A stretch of DNA of 64,000 bases, taken from NCBI GenBank assembly GCA_044867645.1, contig JBIOVI010000007.1:1-64000 (forward strand), read 5' to 3'. The position numbers were made by a program, and so were the translations under genes. Every line of letters begins with the position of its first letter. Within the stretch, counting starts at the first letter, position 1. Shown here in pieces: positions 25,011 through 33,363 of the stretch. A model generated the notes under the pieces. The model had not been told where the DNA came from, made no database searches, and was given only the letters and a program-made list of their open reading frames with translations. This stretch comes from VRUE01 sp044867645 (GTDB lineage: Bacteria > Actinomycetota > Thermoleophilia > Solirubrobacterales > 70-9).

Positions 25011-26087
25011 CTACGGCTGGCGCCCTTTGAACCGGCGATAGACGCGTTTCAGCCCCGGCCGGAGCTTCGTCCGGTAGACGTAGCGGGCGAGTCCCACCGG
25101 ATTGCGGCGGTAGGTGCGCAAGTTGACATGGGGATGCTTCCCGGTTTCGAACTTCGTCTTCCACTCGCTCTCGCCGCCCAACAGCTCATGCGACCGGAAG
25201 CCCAGCTCGAAGCAGCGCTCGATGATCGAGAGCCGCATCACCAACCCCGGCGCGAGACGCCGAAAGTCCTCGTCGAAACCCGTCTTCAAGAGGTAGAGGC
25301 GGTTGTCGTGGAGGATGCAGAGGTCGAAGGCAACAGTTTGTCCGTCGAGCCGGATGCGACTCAGGCGCAGCTCGCCCCTGCGCTCGAACTCACGGGCGAC
25401 CTCCCTGTAAAAAGCCTCGGTCGCCGGGTTGGAGACGATCGCCGTGCCAGCGCGCCCCTTCCAGCCGCTGGCCTCAACCCGAAAGCCGTCATCGAGCTCG
25501 GCTTCGAGCTCGGTGGGTGGGACGACGATCGCGAAGTCCGCGTCGTATTCGCGGCCCATCTTGCGGCGGAAGCGCTCCAGCGGCGCCCCCCAGCGGCGCT
25601 TGCTCTGCGCGCGCCAAGCGTCGAAGTCGCCGCCGGTCTCGACGGTCGGCGAGGAGTAGGCGGGTTCCACCAGAGGGACCATCGCGGCGTCACGCGCACC
25701 GTTCGCTAGCTGGGCGACGCTCGGATCGTTCTGTGGCAGGGCAATCAGCTCGACCCCTCCCTGGTCGCCGCGCTCCATCACGGCCGCGACGAGACGCTCC
25801 ATCGCCTCGGGTTCGCGTGCCAGTGGACGGAACGAGGGGGTATGGACGTTGGCCAGTGGCCGGACGCCGGCATCGCAGCTGAGCAGCGGGAAGACGCCGA
25901 CCAGCTCGCCGTCGCGGCTGGCCGTGCAAAGAGCGAGCTCATCGCCGTCGCTGAACGCTCGCCACCAGGCCAAATACCAGCAGTGCAGGTCGAACGGCCC
26001 CGCGTCGGTGGGCAACAGCCCCTCCCATTGGCCGGACAGCTCCGCGAAATGGCCGGGGTCGGTGACCCACTCGATCTTCAGCGTCAT
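25011..26087 (-). CDS. CelD/BcsL-type acyltransferase, copy 3
   Basis: 358 residues from ATG 26087, which overlaps the PabAB stop (ATGA). It aligns through its whole length with the next gene: PFDLHCWYLAWWRAFSDG, RRWGAPLERFRRKMGREYDA, LRLSRIRLDGQTVAFDLCI, YLLKTGFDEDFRRLAPG and HELLGGESEWKTKFETG. The pair therefore arose by tandem duplication and has since diverged, mainly in the first third. Both copies have the helix-strand acyl-CoA binding layout of GNAT/FemAB proteins. Two different acceptor positions, or a heterodimer, would explain keeping both. Confidence 0.82.
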   Translation of the reverse strand: MTLKIEWVTDPGHFAELSGQWEGLLPTDAGPFDLHCWYLAWWRAFSDGDELALCTASRDGELVGVFPLLSCDAGVRPLANVHTPSFRPLAREPEAMERLVAAVMERGDQGGVELIALPQNDPSVAQLANGARDAAMVPLVEPAYSSPTVETGGDFDAWRAQSKRRWGAPLERFRRKMGREYDADFAIVVPPTELEAELDDGFRVEASGWKGRAGTAIVSNPATEAFYREVAREFERRGELRLSRIRLDGQTVAFDLCILHDNRLYLLKTGFDEDFRRLAPGLVMRLSIIERCFELGFRSHELLGGESEWKTKFETGKHPHVNLRTYRRNPVGLARYVYRTKLRPGLKRVYRRFKGRQP

Positions 26088-28207
26088 GCCGACCCTCTGC
26101 CGGAGCCGGCACCGGCGGCCTCCAGCGCTGTTCGCGAATCGGCCGTGGGGTCGATGGCGTGCATCGGAGCACGCGCCTTCAACAGGGTCTCCTGATACTC
26201 CTCCTCGGCGTCGGACTGCATCACGATCGCACCACCGACCCCGAGGGTCGTCGACTCGCCGTCGATCACGATCGTCCGGATCACGATGTTGAGGTCGCAG
26301 CCGCCGCCGAGGCCGAGGTAGCCGATCGCCCCCGAGTAGACGCCACGCGCCTCGCCCTCCAGCTCGTCGATGATCTCCATCGTCCGCTTCTTCGGCGCCC
26401 CCGTCATCGAGCCGCCGGGGAAGCAGGCGCGGATGCAGTCGGGGGGCTCGAGCTCCTCGCGCAGCAGCCCCCGCACGGTCGAGACGAGCTGGTGCACGGT
26501 CTCGTAGGTCTCGACGTGCATGAGTGAGGGAACGTGCACGGTGCCGACCTCGCAGACGACCCCGAGATCGTTGCGAAGGAGGTCGGTGATCATCAGGTTC
26601 TCGGCGCGGTTCTTCTCGCCGAGGCGAAGCTCCTCGGAGAGGCGCACGTCCTCGGCGGGCGTCTCGCCGCGTGGACAGGTGCCCTTGATCGGCTTCGCCT
26701 CCACCCAGCGATCCCGGCCGACCCGCAAGAAGCGCTCCGGCGAGGAGCTGAGCACCGCCGTCTCGCCAAAGCGAAGGAAGGCCGAGAAGGGCGCCGGATT
26801 GACTCTGCGCAGCGTCCGGTATAGGGGCAGCGGATCGGGGCTGACGTCGGCGCTGACCTTGTTCGTCAGGCAGATCTCGTAGCTCTCCCCTTCGAAGAGC
26901 TGGCGCTTGCACTCCGCAATATCGTCGAGATACTGCTGGTGCGAGCGACTGAGGCGGAAGCCGACCGGCTCGCGTCCCTCCGCCATCTCCGCCCACTCCG
27001 GCTCGCTCAGCGGCGACAGCGATGCGAGACGCAGGCTCGTGGCGGCGATCCAGCGCTCGGCCTCCTCCGACTCGGCGGGGTCGGTGAGGCAGACCACGTA
27101 GGTGCACTCCTCGACGTGGTCGAAGGCGATCATCCGATCGGCGAAGACGAAGGCGGCGTCCGGCTGCGGGGACCGGTGGGCGCTGCTGCCGCCGCAATCG
27201 GCCTTCAGCTCGTAGCCGAAGTAGCCGACGAAGCCGCAGTTGAAGTCGAATGGCAGCTCGTCTGAGAGGTGCCGCAGCCGCCGCATCTCTCGGCTCAGGT
27301 AGCCGAAGATCGATTCGGGGTGGCTCTCGACCTCTCCACCGCGCTCGACCCGCACCTCGCCGTCCGCAGCGTCGTAGGAGATCGTCGCGGCAAGGGGACC
27401 GGCTGCGTCCCCCATGAAGGAGAAGCGCGCCCGCTCGTCGACCATGCTGCTGTCGAGCCAGAAGGCACTCTCGCTCTTGCCGTAGAGGTGGGCGAAAGCA
27501 TGCTCGGCGTCGAAGAGAGTGTCGAGCCGCTTCGCCTTCAGCTCCAACCTCGTTCGCTGACCGTTGCCGTTCGTGCCCGGCGTCGCGACTTTCTGCGCTG
27601 GACCGGAGGAGCCATTACGACCCTCGGCGAAGCCGGCGGTGAGGTCGCGGAAGTTCGCGAACAGCCGGCGGCCGTACTCGGTGCAGATCGACTCCGGATG
27701 GAACTGCACGCCCCACTGTGGACGCTCTCGGTGCCCGACCGCCATCAGCACGCCGTCGCTGGTCCAGGCGATCGGCTCGAGCTCGTCGGGGAGCGGCTGC
27801 TCGACACAGAGCGAGTGGTAGCGGACGGCCTGGAACTCACGGGGGATGCCGGCGAAGAGCGGGGAGTCCTCGTGCAGCACGGCGCTGAGCCGGCCGTGCA
27901 TCACTTCCGGGGCATTGACGACCTTGCCGTCGTGGACCCAGCTGAGGCCCTGATGGCCGAGGCAGACGCCGAGCAGCGGCACCTCGGAGCGGCGGATCGC
28001 GTCCCCGCAGACGCCGAAGTCGCTCTCGCGGTCCGGACGCCCGGGACCCGGCGAGACGACGATGTTGTCGAACTCCAACTCCACCAGCGCCTCCCAGCCG
28101 GCCTCGTCGTTGCGAACCACGGTCGGCTCGTCCCCGTTCGCCTCCGCCAGCAACTGGAAGAGGTTGTAGGTGAAAGAGTCGTAGTTGTCGATCAGCAGCG
28201 TCTTCAT
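26084..28207 (-). CDS. pabAB: Fused aminodeoxychorismate synthase (PabA-PabB)
   Basis: 707 residues from ATG 28207 (MKTLLIDNYDSFTYN, the usual family start); GTG 28240, overlapping the ligase stop, would add 11. The N-terminal amidotransferase domain has GVCLGHQ with Cys82 and GVQFHPES with His170/Glu172. The C-terminal chorismate-binding domain has FNCGFVGYFGYELK, KPIKGTCPRG with Lys508, MITDLLRNDLG and CFPGGSMTGAPKKR. Lysine in PIKGT is the mark of aminodeoxychorismate synthase; anthranilate synthase has Ala there. It makes 4-amino-4-deoxychorismate from chorismate and glutamine. No lyase (PabC) gene is nearby, and its operon partners are an acyl ligase, an ACP and acyltransferases. Confidence 0.9.
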   Translation of the reverse strand: MKTLLIDNYDSFTYNLFQLLAEANGDEPTVVRNDEAGWEALVELEFDNIVVSPGPGRPDRESDFGVCGDAIRRSEVPLLGVCLGHQGLSWVHDGKVVNAPEVMHGRLSAVLHEDSPLFAGIPREFQAVRYHSLCVEQPLPDELEPIAWTSDGVLMAVGHRERPQWGVQFHPESICTEYGRRLFANFRDLTAGFAEGRNGSSGPAQKVATPGTNGNGQRTRLELKAKRLDTLFDAEHAFAHLYGKSESAFWLDSSMVDERARFSFMGDAAGPLAATISYDAADGEVRVERGGEVESHPESIFGYLSREMRRLRHLSDELPFDFNCGFVGYFGYELKADCGGSSAHRSPQPDAAFVFADRMIAFDHVEECTYVVCLTDPAESEEAERWIAATSLRLASLSPLSEPEWAEMAEGREPVGFRLSRSHQQYLDDIAECKRQLFEGESYEICLTNKVSADVSPDPLPLYRTLRRVNPAPFSAFLRFGETAVLSSSPERFLRVGRDRWVEAKPIKGTCPRGETPAEDVRLSEELRLGEKNRAENLMITDLLRNDLGVVCEVGTVHVPSLMHVETYETVHQLVSTVRGLLREELEPPDCIRACFPGGSMTGAPKKRTMEIIDELEGEARGVYSGAIGYLGLGGGCDLNIVIRTIVIDGESTTLGVGGAIVMQSDAEEEYQETLLKARAPMHAIDPTADSRTALEAAGAGSGRGSA

Positions 28208-28236
28208 GGTCTGAATCTTCGAACGGGCCGGTCGGC

Positions 28237-29724
28237 TCACACCAGGTACTTGCGCAAGACCTTGCCCAGCGGGCTCTTGGGGATCTCGTCGCGGAATTCG
28301 ACCACCTGCGGAACCTTGAAGTTGGCGAGGCGCTCGCGGCAGAAGGCGATCATCTCGCGCTCCTCACAGTTCCCGCTCGGCACCGCCACCGCCTTCACCA
28401 GTTCCTCGCCCTCGGCTTTGCCGGGTGCCCCGACGACGATCGCCTCCTCGATGCTCGGATGCTCCTCGAGGACGTCCTGCACCTCGATCGGGTCGACCTT
28501 GTAGCCGCCGATCTCGATCAGCAGCTTTTTACGGCCGGTTAGGTAGAGCAGCCCATCCTCGTCGAGGCTGCCGAGATCGCCGGTGAAATACCAGCCGTCG
28601 CGGAACGCCTGCCTGTTGGGCTCGTCCATCTCCGCGTAGCCGTTCGTCGCCGCCGGGCTCTTCACGATGACCTCGCCCACCTCGCCCAGCGGCAACCGCT
28701 CGCCCTCGTCGTCGACGATCTCGACGCGGGCCTCGCCGAGCGTGGCTCCCACGGACTCGAAGGTCGCGACCGGGTCCTCGCTCATGTTGGCGCTGATGAT
28801 CCCGGTCTCGGTGCTCCCGTAGAGCTGCCTGACGAGCACGCCGAAGCGCTCGCCGAACGCCTCGAAGCTCGACCGGGGCAAGGCCGTCCCGGCGGAGAAG
28901 CAGAGCCGCAGCGAGGAGAGGTCCGCGCCGGCGGGTGCCTCGGCCATCAGGCGGAAGTTGAAAGGGACCCCTGGGAACACAGTCACACCCTCGGACTCGA
29001 TCAGCTCCAGCGCCCGGTGGCGCCTCAGCAGGAAGGGATGGGGATCCTCGAGGATGACCACCGTCGCCCCGGAGACCGGGCCTCCGAACAGGCAGGCGCC
29101 CATCCCGTAGGTGTGAAAGAGCGGGATCGTGCAGAGCACCTTGTCCTCTGGAGCGAGACCGATGCACGCGTAGAGCTCGGCCTCCGCGGCACACTGTCCG
29201 TGCGTGCGCGGCACCAGCTTCGGCCTTCCAGTCGAGCCGGACGAGTACTGGTAGACGAAGACCTCATCGGGCTGGCGTCGGGGCAACCGCTCCGCCGAGC
29301 CGCTCTCGAGCAGCGCATCGAGAGTGAGCGACTGTCCGTGCGCGGCGGTTGCGCTGATCACCTCCGCCGGGCGGTCAAAGCCGGCGACGATGCGCTCGCA
29401 GACTCCTGTGGTGCGCTCGTCGCTGATCACGGCGCGGACGCCGGCTGCGCGGAAGCAGAATTCCAGCTCCGGTTGCTTGAAAGCGGGGTTGACGGGGACG
29501 ATCCTGGCGCCAAGAGCGGCGATGGCGTGAAAGCAGATGACGAACCAGGGGTCGTCGCGCAGCGCCAGGCCGACCGCGTCGCCGGGGCCCACGCCTCGCT
29601 GCGCGAGGCCGCTTGCGACGCGCTCGATGCGCTCGACCAGCTCGGCGTAGCCGATGCGCTCGTCGCGGTAGACCAGCGCGGTGTGCTCGGGACGCGCCTC
29701 GGCCTGCTCGTAGAGAAGGCTCAT
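28237..29724 (-). CDS. AMP-forming acyl/aryl-CoA (or ACP) ligase
   Basis: 495 residues. Adenylate-forming motifs are in order: YQYSSGSTGRPKLVPRTHG (P-loop), IPLFHTYGMGACLF, LYGSTETG, GWYFTGDLG, GRKKLLIEIGGYKVDP and the C-terminal PKSPLGKVLRKYLV with the catalytic Lys. It activates a carboxylic acid as an acyl-adenylate and transfers it to CoA or to a phosphopantetheinyl carrier. An acyl carrier protein gene ends 10 nt upstream, so loading of that ACP is the simplest reading. The stop overlaps GTG 28240 in front of pabAB. Substrate class (fatty acid, benzoate type or amino acid) cannot be decided by eye. Confidence 0.88.
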   Translation of the reverse strand: MSLLYEQAEARPEHTALVYRDERIGYAELVERIERVASGLAQRGVGPGDAVGLALRDDPWFVICFHAIAALGARIVPVNPAFKQPELEFCFRAAGVRAVISDERTTGVCERIVAGFDRPAEVISATAAHGQSLTLDALLESGSAERLPRRQPDEVFVYQYSSGSTGRPKLVPRTHGQCAAEAELYACIGLAPEDKVLCTIPLFHTYGMGACLFGGPVSGATVVILEDPHPFLLRRHRALELIESEGVTVFPGVPFNFRLMAEAPAGADLSSLRLCFSAGTALPRSSFEAFGERFGVLVRQLYGSTETGIISANMSEDPVATFESVGATLGEARVEIVDDEGERLPLGEVGEVIVKSPAATNGYAEMDEPNRQAFRDGWYFTGDLGSLDEDGLLYLTGRKKLLIEIGGYKVDPIEVQDVLEEHPSIEEAIVVGAPGKAEGEELVKAVAVPSGNCEEREMIAFCRERLANFKVPQVVEFRDEIPKSPLGKVLRKYLV

Positions 29725-29734
29725 CAACACCGCT

Positions 29735-29983
29735 CTAGCCTCCCCTTGCCTCAACGAAGGCGACGACGCTGTTGACCGAGCGGAAGTTCTCCGGGAGGAG
29801 ATCGTCGTCGCCGACCTCGATCCCGTAGCGCGACTCGAGAAAGGCGACCAGCTCAACGATCCCGAGCGAGTCGATCACGTCCTGGGCGAGCAGGTCGTCG
29901 TCATGCCCGACCGACTCGACCCCGGTGCCGAGAGCGATCTCCTCGACGATGAACTTTTCGACCTCAGCAGCAGCCACGCTCAT
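29735..29983 (-). CDS. Acyl carrier protein
   Basis: 82 residues, acidic. It has the phosphopantetheine attachment motif DVIDSLGIVELVAFLE, with Ser39 in DSLG. The four-helix pattern continues in YGIEVGDDDLLPENFRSVNS. It is a stand-alone carrier, not part of a fatty-acid synthase cluster. It overlaps the GNAT gene by 4 nt (ATGA) and sits 10 nt before the ligase gene, which suggests a dedicated partner for the two. Confidence 0.9.
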   Translation of the reverse strand: MSVAAAEVEKFIVEEIALGTGVESVGHDDDLLAQDVIDSLGIVELVAFLESRYGIEVGDDDLLPENFRSVNSVVAFVEARGG

Positions 29984-30642
29984 GATTGCCCTCCTCGGTC
30001 GTCTAAGGGAATCGACCGCCTCGATTTGAAGAACATGAAATGCCGGTTAACCACCTTCCACATCGACCGGTAGCCACGCGTACTGTAGAGCCAGCGGGCT
30101 GGGCGGTTCGTCGCCTCAACATACCCCCAAACTCTCCCGTAACCGCGGTCTCGCAGCCTGGTCTCGATCTGGTGCAGGAAATCGCCCGCCGCGCCCCTAC
30201 CACGGTGTTCCTCGAGCAGGAAGAGGCTGGATCCGTAGACGTCCCCCGGATCCATCTCAAACCCCTTCCCTAGCAGCCAGACGTCGGGATGGGGCGGGTC
30301 CGCGTCGCGATCGACCCACCAGTAGTAGCCAATCAGCTCGGAGTCCTTCAGCGCGACGAAGCCGTGGAACCCCTTCGCCAGGCTGGTCGCGAAGTAGCGG
30401 TCGGCGCGAGGTACGCCGCGCCGGCGGTTGACCTCGAATAACCCCGGCAGATGCCGCTCCTCCAGGTCTTCGACCTGGAGGTCCCCCGGTCGGCGCGGCT
30501 CGACGATCGAGTCCAGATCCTTGAGCAGCACGATCACTTCTTCGCGCACGAGGCCTTCACGCGCCTGTCGGAGGAGCCGGGCGGCGCTCGCACGCACGCC
30601 CCGCTCGCTGAGATTGCCACGCAGCCTGGCGCTCACGACCAC
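29980..30642 (-). CDS. GNAT-family N-acyltransferase
   Basis: 220 residues. The core has FHGFVALKDSELIGYYWWVD, then YGSSLFLLEEHRGRGAAGDF with the R-G-x-G-x-A acyl-CoA/phosphopantetheine loop, and GYVEATNRPARWLYSTRGYR at the C-terminal half. The first ~60 residues form a helical extension. It is the first gene of the operon, and its stop overlaps the ACP start. Some GNAT enzymes take acyl groups from ACP, so an ACP-dependent N-acylation is plausible here. The start at 30642 is the longest option; downstream GTG codons are possible. Confidence 0.8.
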   Translation of the reverse strand: MVVSARLRGNLSERGVRASAARLLRQAREGLVREEVIVLLKDLDSIVEPRRPGDLQVEDLEERHLPGLFEVNRRRGVPRADRYFATSLAKGFHGFVALKDSELIGYYWWVDRDADPPHPDVWLLGKGFEMDPGDVYGSSLFLLEEHRGRGAAGDFLHQIETRLRDRGYGRVWGYVEATNRPARWLYSTRGYRSMWKVVNRHFMFFKSRRSIPLDDRGGQS

Positions 30643-30755
30643 GAGATGCTACTCAGGTGGGGAGCGGCGGCTTGCACCGAACCAGCTCACCCCCTTCGCT
30701 AGCGTTACGATGCCGCGATCATCGGCAGCTCGAGCCGTTCGGGGACATCCAGACA

Positions 30756-31322
30756 GTGAGCGGGGCGGCACTTCAGCCGTCCGATCTGGCGCCCGGGCTG
30801 CTGATCGGAGATGGCGTGGAGATCGGCGACGGCGTGATGATCGGCGGTCACGCGGTGATCCACGCCGGCGCCCGGATCGGGGCCGGCGCCCGGATCGGCG
30901 ATCACGCCCAGATACGGGACAACGCGAAAATCGGCGCCGGTTCGACGATCGGCAGCCTCAGCTCGGTCGACCCGGAGGTAACGGTCGGCGAGCGGGTCAG
31001 CGTGCAGGCACGTTGCTACCTCTCGGCCGGAACGGTGATCGAGGACGATGCCTTCGTCGGGCCGGGCACGACGTTGACGAACGACAACACGATGGACCGC
31101 CACCCAGCGGAGATGAGGCTCGCCGGGCCGCTCTTGCGACGAGCCTGCAGGGTCGGTGGCGGGGTCGTCGTCTGTCCCGCGATCGAGATCGGCGAGGAGG
31201 CGTTCGTCGCCGCGGGCGCCGTCGTCGTCGCCGACGTGGCGGCGCGCAGCGTCGTCATGGGGGTGCCAGCGCGGGCGGTCCGCCGGGTTCCCGACGAGGA
31301 TCTGCTGGAGAACTGGCGATGA
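30756..31322 (+). CDS. Hexapeptide-repeat sugar acyltransferase (WbpD/WlbB-like)
   Basis: 188 residues from GTG 30756. Most of the protein is a left-handed beta-helix built from hexapeptide repeats (LLIGDGVEIGDGVMIGGHAV; ARIGAGARIGDHAQI). It then has FVGPGTTLTNDNTMDRHP and ends with VAARSVVMGVPARAVRRVP. The FVGP..LTND block and terminal GVPAR fit N-acetyltransferases acting on UDP-3-amino-uronic acids (WbpD/WlbB). It is followed 25 nt later by an aminotransferase that would supply the amino group. Divergent from the ACP operon, with 113 nt between starts. Confidence 0.85.
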   Translation: MSGAALQPSDLAPGLLIGDGVEIGDGVMIGGHAVIHAGARIGAGARIGDHAQIRDNAKIGAGSTIGSLSSVDPEVTVGERVSVQARCYLSAGTVIEDDAFVGPGTTLTNDNTMDRHPAEMRLAGPLLRRACRVGGGVVVCPAIEIGEEAFVAAGAVVVADVAARSVVMGVPARAVRRVPDEDLLENWR

Positions 31323-31347
31323 AGAGCGGTCGCGGCGGGACCCGCCG

Positions 31348-32445
31348 GTGAGCGTTCCCCTCTTCGCGATCAGGCCGGCGCTGGAGCCGCTGCTCGACGA
31401 GGTCGCGGCTCGCCAGCGCGACGTCCTGCGCTCCGGCATCTACATCCTCGGGCCGGAGGTGGAGGGCTTCGAGGCGGAGTTCGCCGCCCATGTCGGCACC
31501 CGCCATTGCGTCGGCGTCGCCAACGGCACCGAGGCGCTGACCATCGCCCTGCGCGCGCTCGGCGTGGGTAAGGGCGATGAGGTGATCGTGCCGGCGCTGA
31601 CCTTTTATGCGACCGCCGAGGCCGTCGTCAACGCGGGCGCGACGCCGGTGTTCTGCGACGTCGACGCGGCCACCTTCAACATGACCGCGGCCACCGCCGA
31701 GCCGGCGATCGGCAGCCGGACCCGGGCGCTCCTACCGGTTCACCTGTACGGGAATCCGGCGCCGATGGAGGAGCTGCGCGAGCTGGCCGCCTCCCGCGGG
31801 CTGCGCCTGCTGGAGGACGCCGCCCAGGCGGCTGGCGCAAAGCTCGACGGGAAGATGGCCGGCGCCCTAGGCGACGCCGCTACCTTCAGCTTCTTCCCCT
31901 CCAAGAACCTCGGCGGGTTCGGCGACGGAGGCGCGATCGTGACCGATGACGACGATGTCGCGGCGATGGCGCGCAAGCTTCGCTTCCATGGCTCCGAGGA
32001 CAAGGAGCTCCACACCGAGGTCGGCTACAACTCCCGCCTCGACGAGCTGCAGGCGGCCGGACTGCGTGTCCTGCTGCCGCACCTCCAGGAGTGGACGCGC
32101 TCACGGCGACGGGTCGCCGAGGACTACGCGGCCAGTGGGCTGGGGCAGGCGGTCGAGTTGCCCGTCGAGACCGCGGGGGGAGAGTCCTGCTACCACCTCT
32201 ATGTCGTGCGCAGCAGCGCCAGAGATCGGCTGGCCGAGCGGCTTACCGCCGCCGGGATCGGCGCTCGCCCTTACTACACGAACCCGCTCCACCGCCAGCC
32301 CGCGCTGCGGGACTTCGCCCCCGCCTCCACCCTGCCGAATGTCGATTCCGCCGCCGCCCAGTCCCTGGCGCTGCCGATGGGACCCGCCCTCTCTACCGAG
32401 CAGGTGACCGAGGTCGCGCGCGCGGCGTGTGCGGACCCCAATTAG
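31348..32445 (+). CDS. DegT/DnrJ/EryC1-type sugar aminotransferase, copy 1
   Basis: 365 residues from GTG 31348, preceded by a GGCGGGA stretch. PLP-dependent fold type I motifs: VGVANGTEALTIALRALGVG, VIVPALTFYATAEAVV, RLLEDAAQAAGAKLDG (Asp157) and FSFFPSKNLGGFGDGG with the Schiff-base Lys186. YYTNPLHRQPAL is typical of the C-terminal domain. It most resembles enzymes that aminate UDP-3-keto-uronic acids (WbpE/WlbC). Together with the adjoining acyltransferase it would give a 3-acylamino uronic acid precursor. Its stop shares bases with the convergent GT28-like gene (TTAG, 32442-32445). Confidence 0.88.
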   Translation: MSVPLFAIRPALEPLLDEVAARQRDVLRSGIYILGPEVEGFEAEFAAHVGTRHCVGVANGTEALTIALRALGVGKGDEVIVPALTFYATAEAVVNAGATPVFCDVDAATFNMTAATAEPAIGSRTRALLPVHLYGNPAPMEELRELAASRGLRLLEDAAQAAGAKLDGKMAGALGDAATFSFFPSKNLGGFGDGGAIVTDDDDVAAMARKLRFHGSEDKELHTEVGYNSRLDELQAAGLRVLLPHLQEWTRSRRRVAEDYAASGLGQAVELPVETAGGESCYHLYVVRSSARDRLAERLTAAGIGARPYYTNPLHRQPALRDFAPASTLPNVDSAAAQSLALPMGPALSTEQVTEVARAACADPN

Positions 32446-32900
32446 CGCAGCGCATCCCGCACCGCGGCCTGGATCGGCAACAGGCCTTTCCGCTGCTCTG
32501 GGGGGCGGCGGGGCGGCGCCGCGGCGACGGCCTCCGCCAGCCCGTCGAGCTCCTCCACGGAGATCACCTTTCCCTCCGCCGCCAGCACGGCGGCAAGCTC
32601 GACCTGATGGTCGTCGACCGTCTCCCGGTATCGCTTGAGGCGGGGTACGACGACCGGTACATGTCCGGCGCGCAGGGCGCAGAGGATGCTGCCGGCGCCG
32701 GCATGGCAAACGACCGCGTCGGCCCCCTCCATGCTCTCGATGATCTCGGGGAACCGCATGAAGGGTCTGCTCCGCGCCGCGTCCCGGGGAGGTGGCACCG
32801 GGCCGTGCTGGACGAGCAGCTGGTCGCCGGGCAGGTCGTCGAGGGCGAGCACGAATCGCTCAAATGGGATCTGGGTAGAACCGACCGTCGCGAATATCAC
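32442..32900 (-). CDS. Alg13/EpsF-like glycosyltransferase catalytic subunit
   Basis: 152 residues from GTG 32900, overlapping the upstream stop (GTGA). It has MIFATVGSTQIPFERFVLAL (start Val read as Met), then ADAVVCHAGAGSILCALRAG and HVPVVVPRLKRYRETVDDHQ. These are the C-terminal GT28 (nucleotide-sugar binding) half of a split glycosyltransferase. The partner gene directly upstream supplies the acceptor- and membrane-binding half. Such pairs (Alg13/Alg14, PssE/PssD) add a sugar, often glucuronic acid or GlcNAc, to a polyprenyl-linked acceptor. Confidence 0.88.
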   Translation of the reverse strand: MIFATVGSTQIPFERFVLALDDLPGDQLLVQHGPVPPPRDAARSRPFMRFPEIIESMEGADAVVCHAGAGSILCALRAGHVPVVVPRLKRYRETVDDHQVELAAVLAAEGKVISVEELDGLAEAVAAAPPRRPPEQRKGLLPIQAAVRDALR

Positions 32901-33361
32901 GAGACGCTCCCGTGGAAACGCGCCCGACGCAGCCCGGAGAGCGAGGCCCACTGGACGAAGAAGGCATCGGCCAGCGGGTAGACCAACCTGCCCGTCAGGG
33001 CGAGCCTCTCGACCCGGGTGATCGATTCGACATAGACGAGGCGGCGACGCTGAATACGACCCAGCAGGAAGAAGGGAAGCGCTAGCCCCGCCCCCGTCGA
33101 TATGACCACCTCGGGGTCCTGCTCGCGAAGGACGCGCCACGCGAGGCGCAGATTGCGGAGAAAGTTGCCTAGGTTGCGCGGCGTCGGGCCGTGGCCGTAC
33201 ACGACATCCTCGTCACTGAGCAGGTACTCGACGTCGGCGGAGCGCAGGGTCACCCAGGTGCGGTCCAGGTCCGACCACGCCGGCTCGAGGGCGAGCATCT
33301 GCAACAGGTGCCCGCCGGGCGAAGCGACGAGCAGCGCCTTCTCCGGTCGGGCGGGCCGCAT
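32897..33361 (-). CDS. Alg14/PssD-like glycosyltransferase membrane subunit
   Basis: 154 residues. The N-terminal motif ALLVASPGGHLLQMLALEPA and later PEVVISTGAGLALPFFLLG and RLVYVESITRVERLALTGRL match the Alg14 family, which anchors the catalytic partner and binds the lipid-linked acceptor. FFVQWASLSG is the usual C-terminal part. The stop overlaps the GTG of the Alg13-like gene, a typical two-gene arrangement for this split enzyme. Confidence 0.9.
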   Translation of the reverse strand: MRPARPEKALLVASPGGHLLQMLALEPAWSDLDRTWVTLRSADVEYLLSDEDVVYGHGPTPRNLGNFLRNLRLAWRVLREQDPEVVISTGAGLALPFFLLGRIQRRRLVYVESITRVERLALTGRLVYPLADAFFVQWASLSGLRRARFHGSVS

Positions 33362-33363
33362 GC

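Noticed and set aside
26084..28207. Anthranilate synthase (TrpE/TrpG fusion)
   Set aside because: Domain order is amidotransferase first, and the motif has Lys (PIKGT), which points to aminodeoxychorismate synthase.
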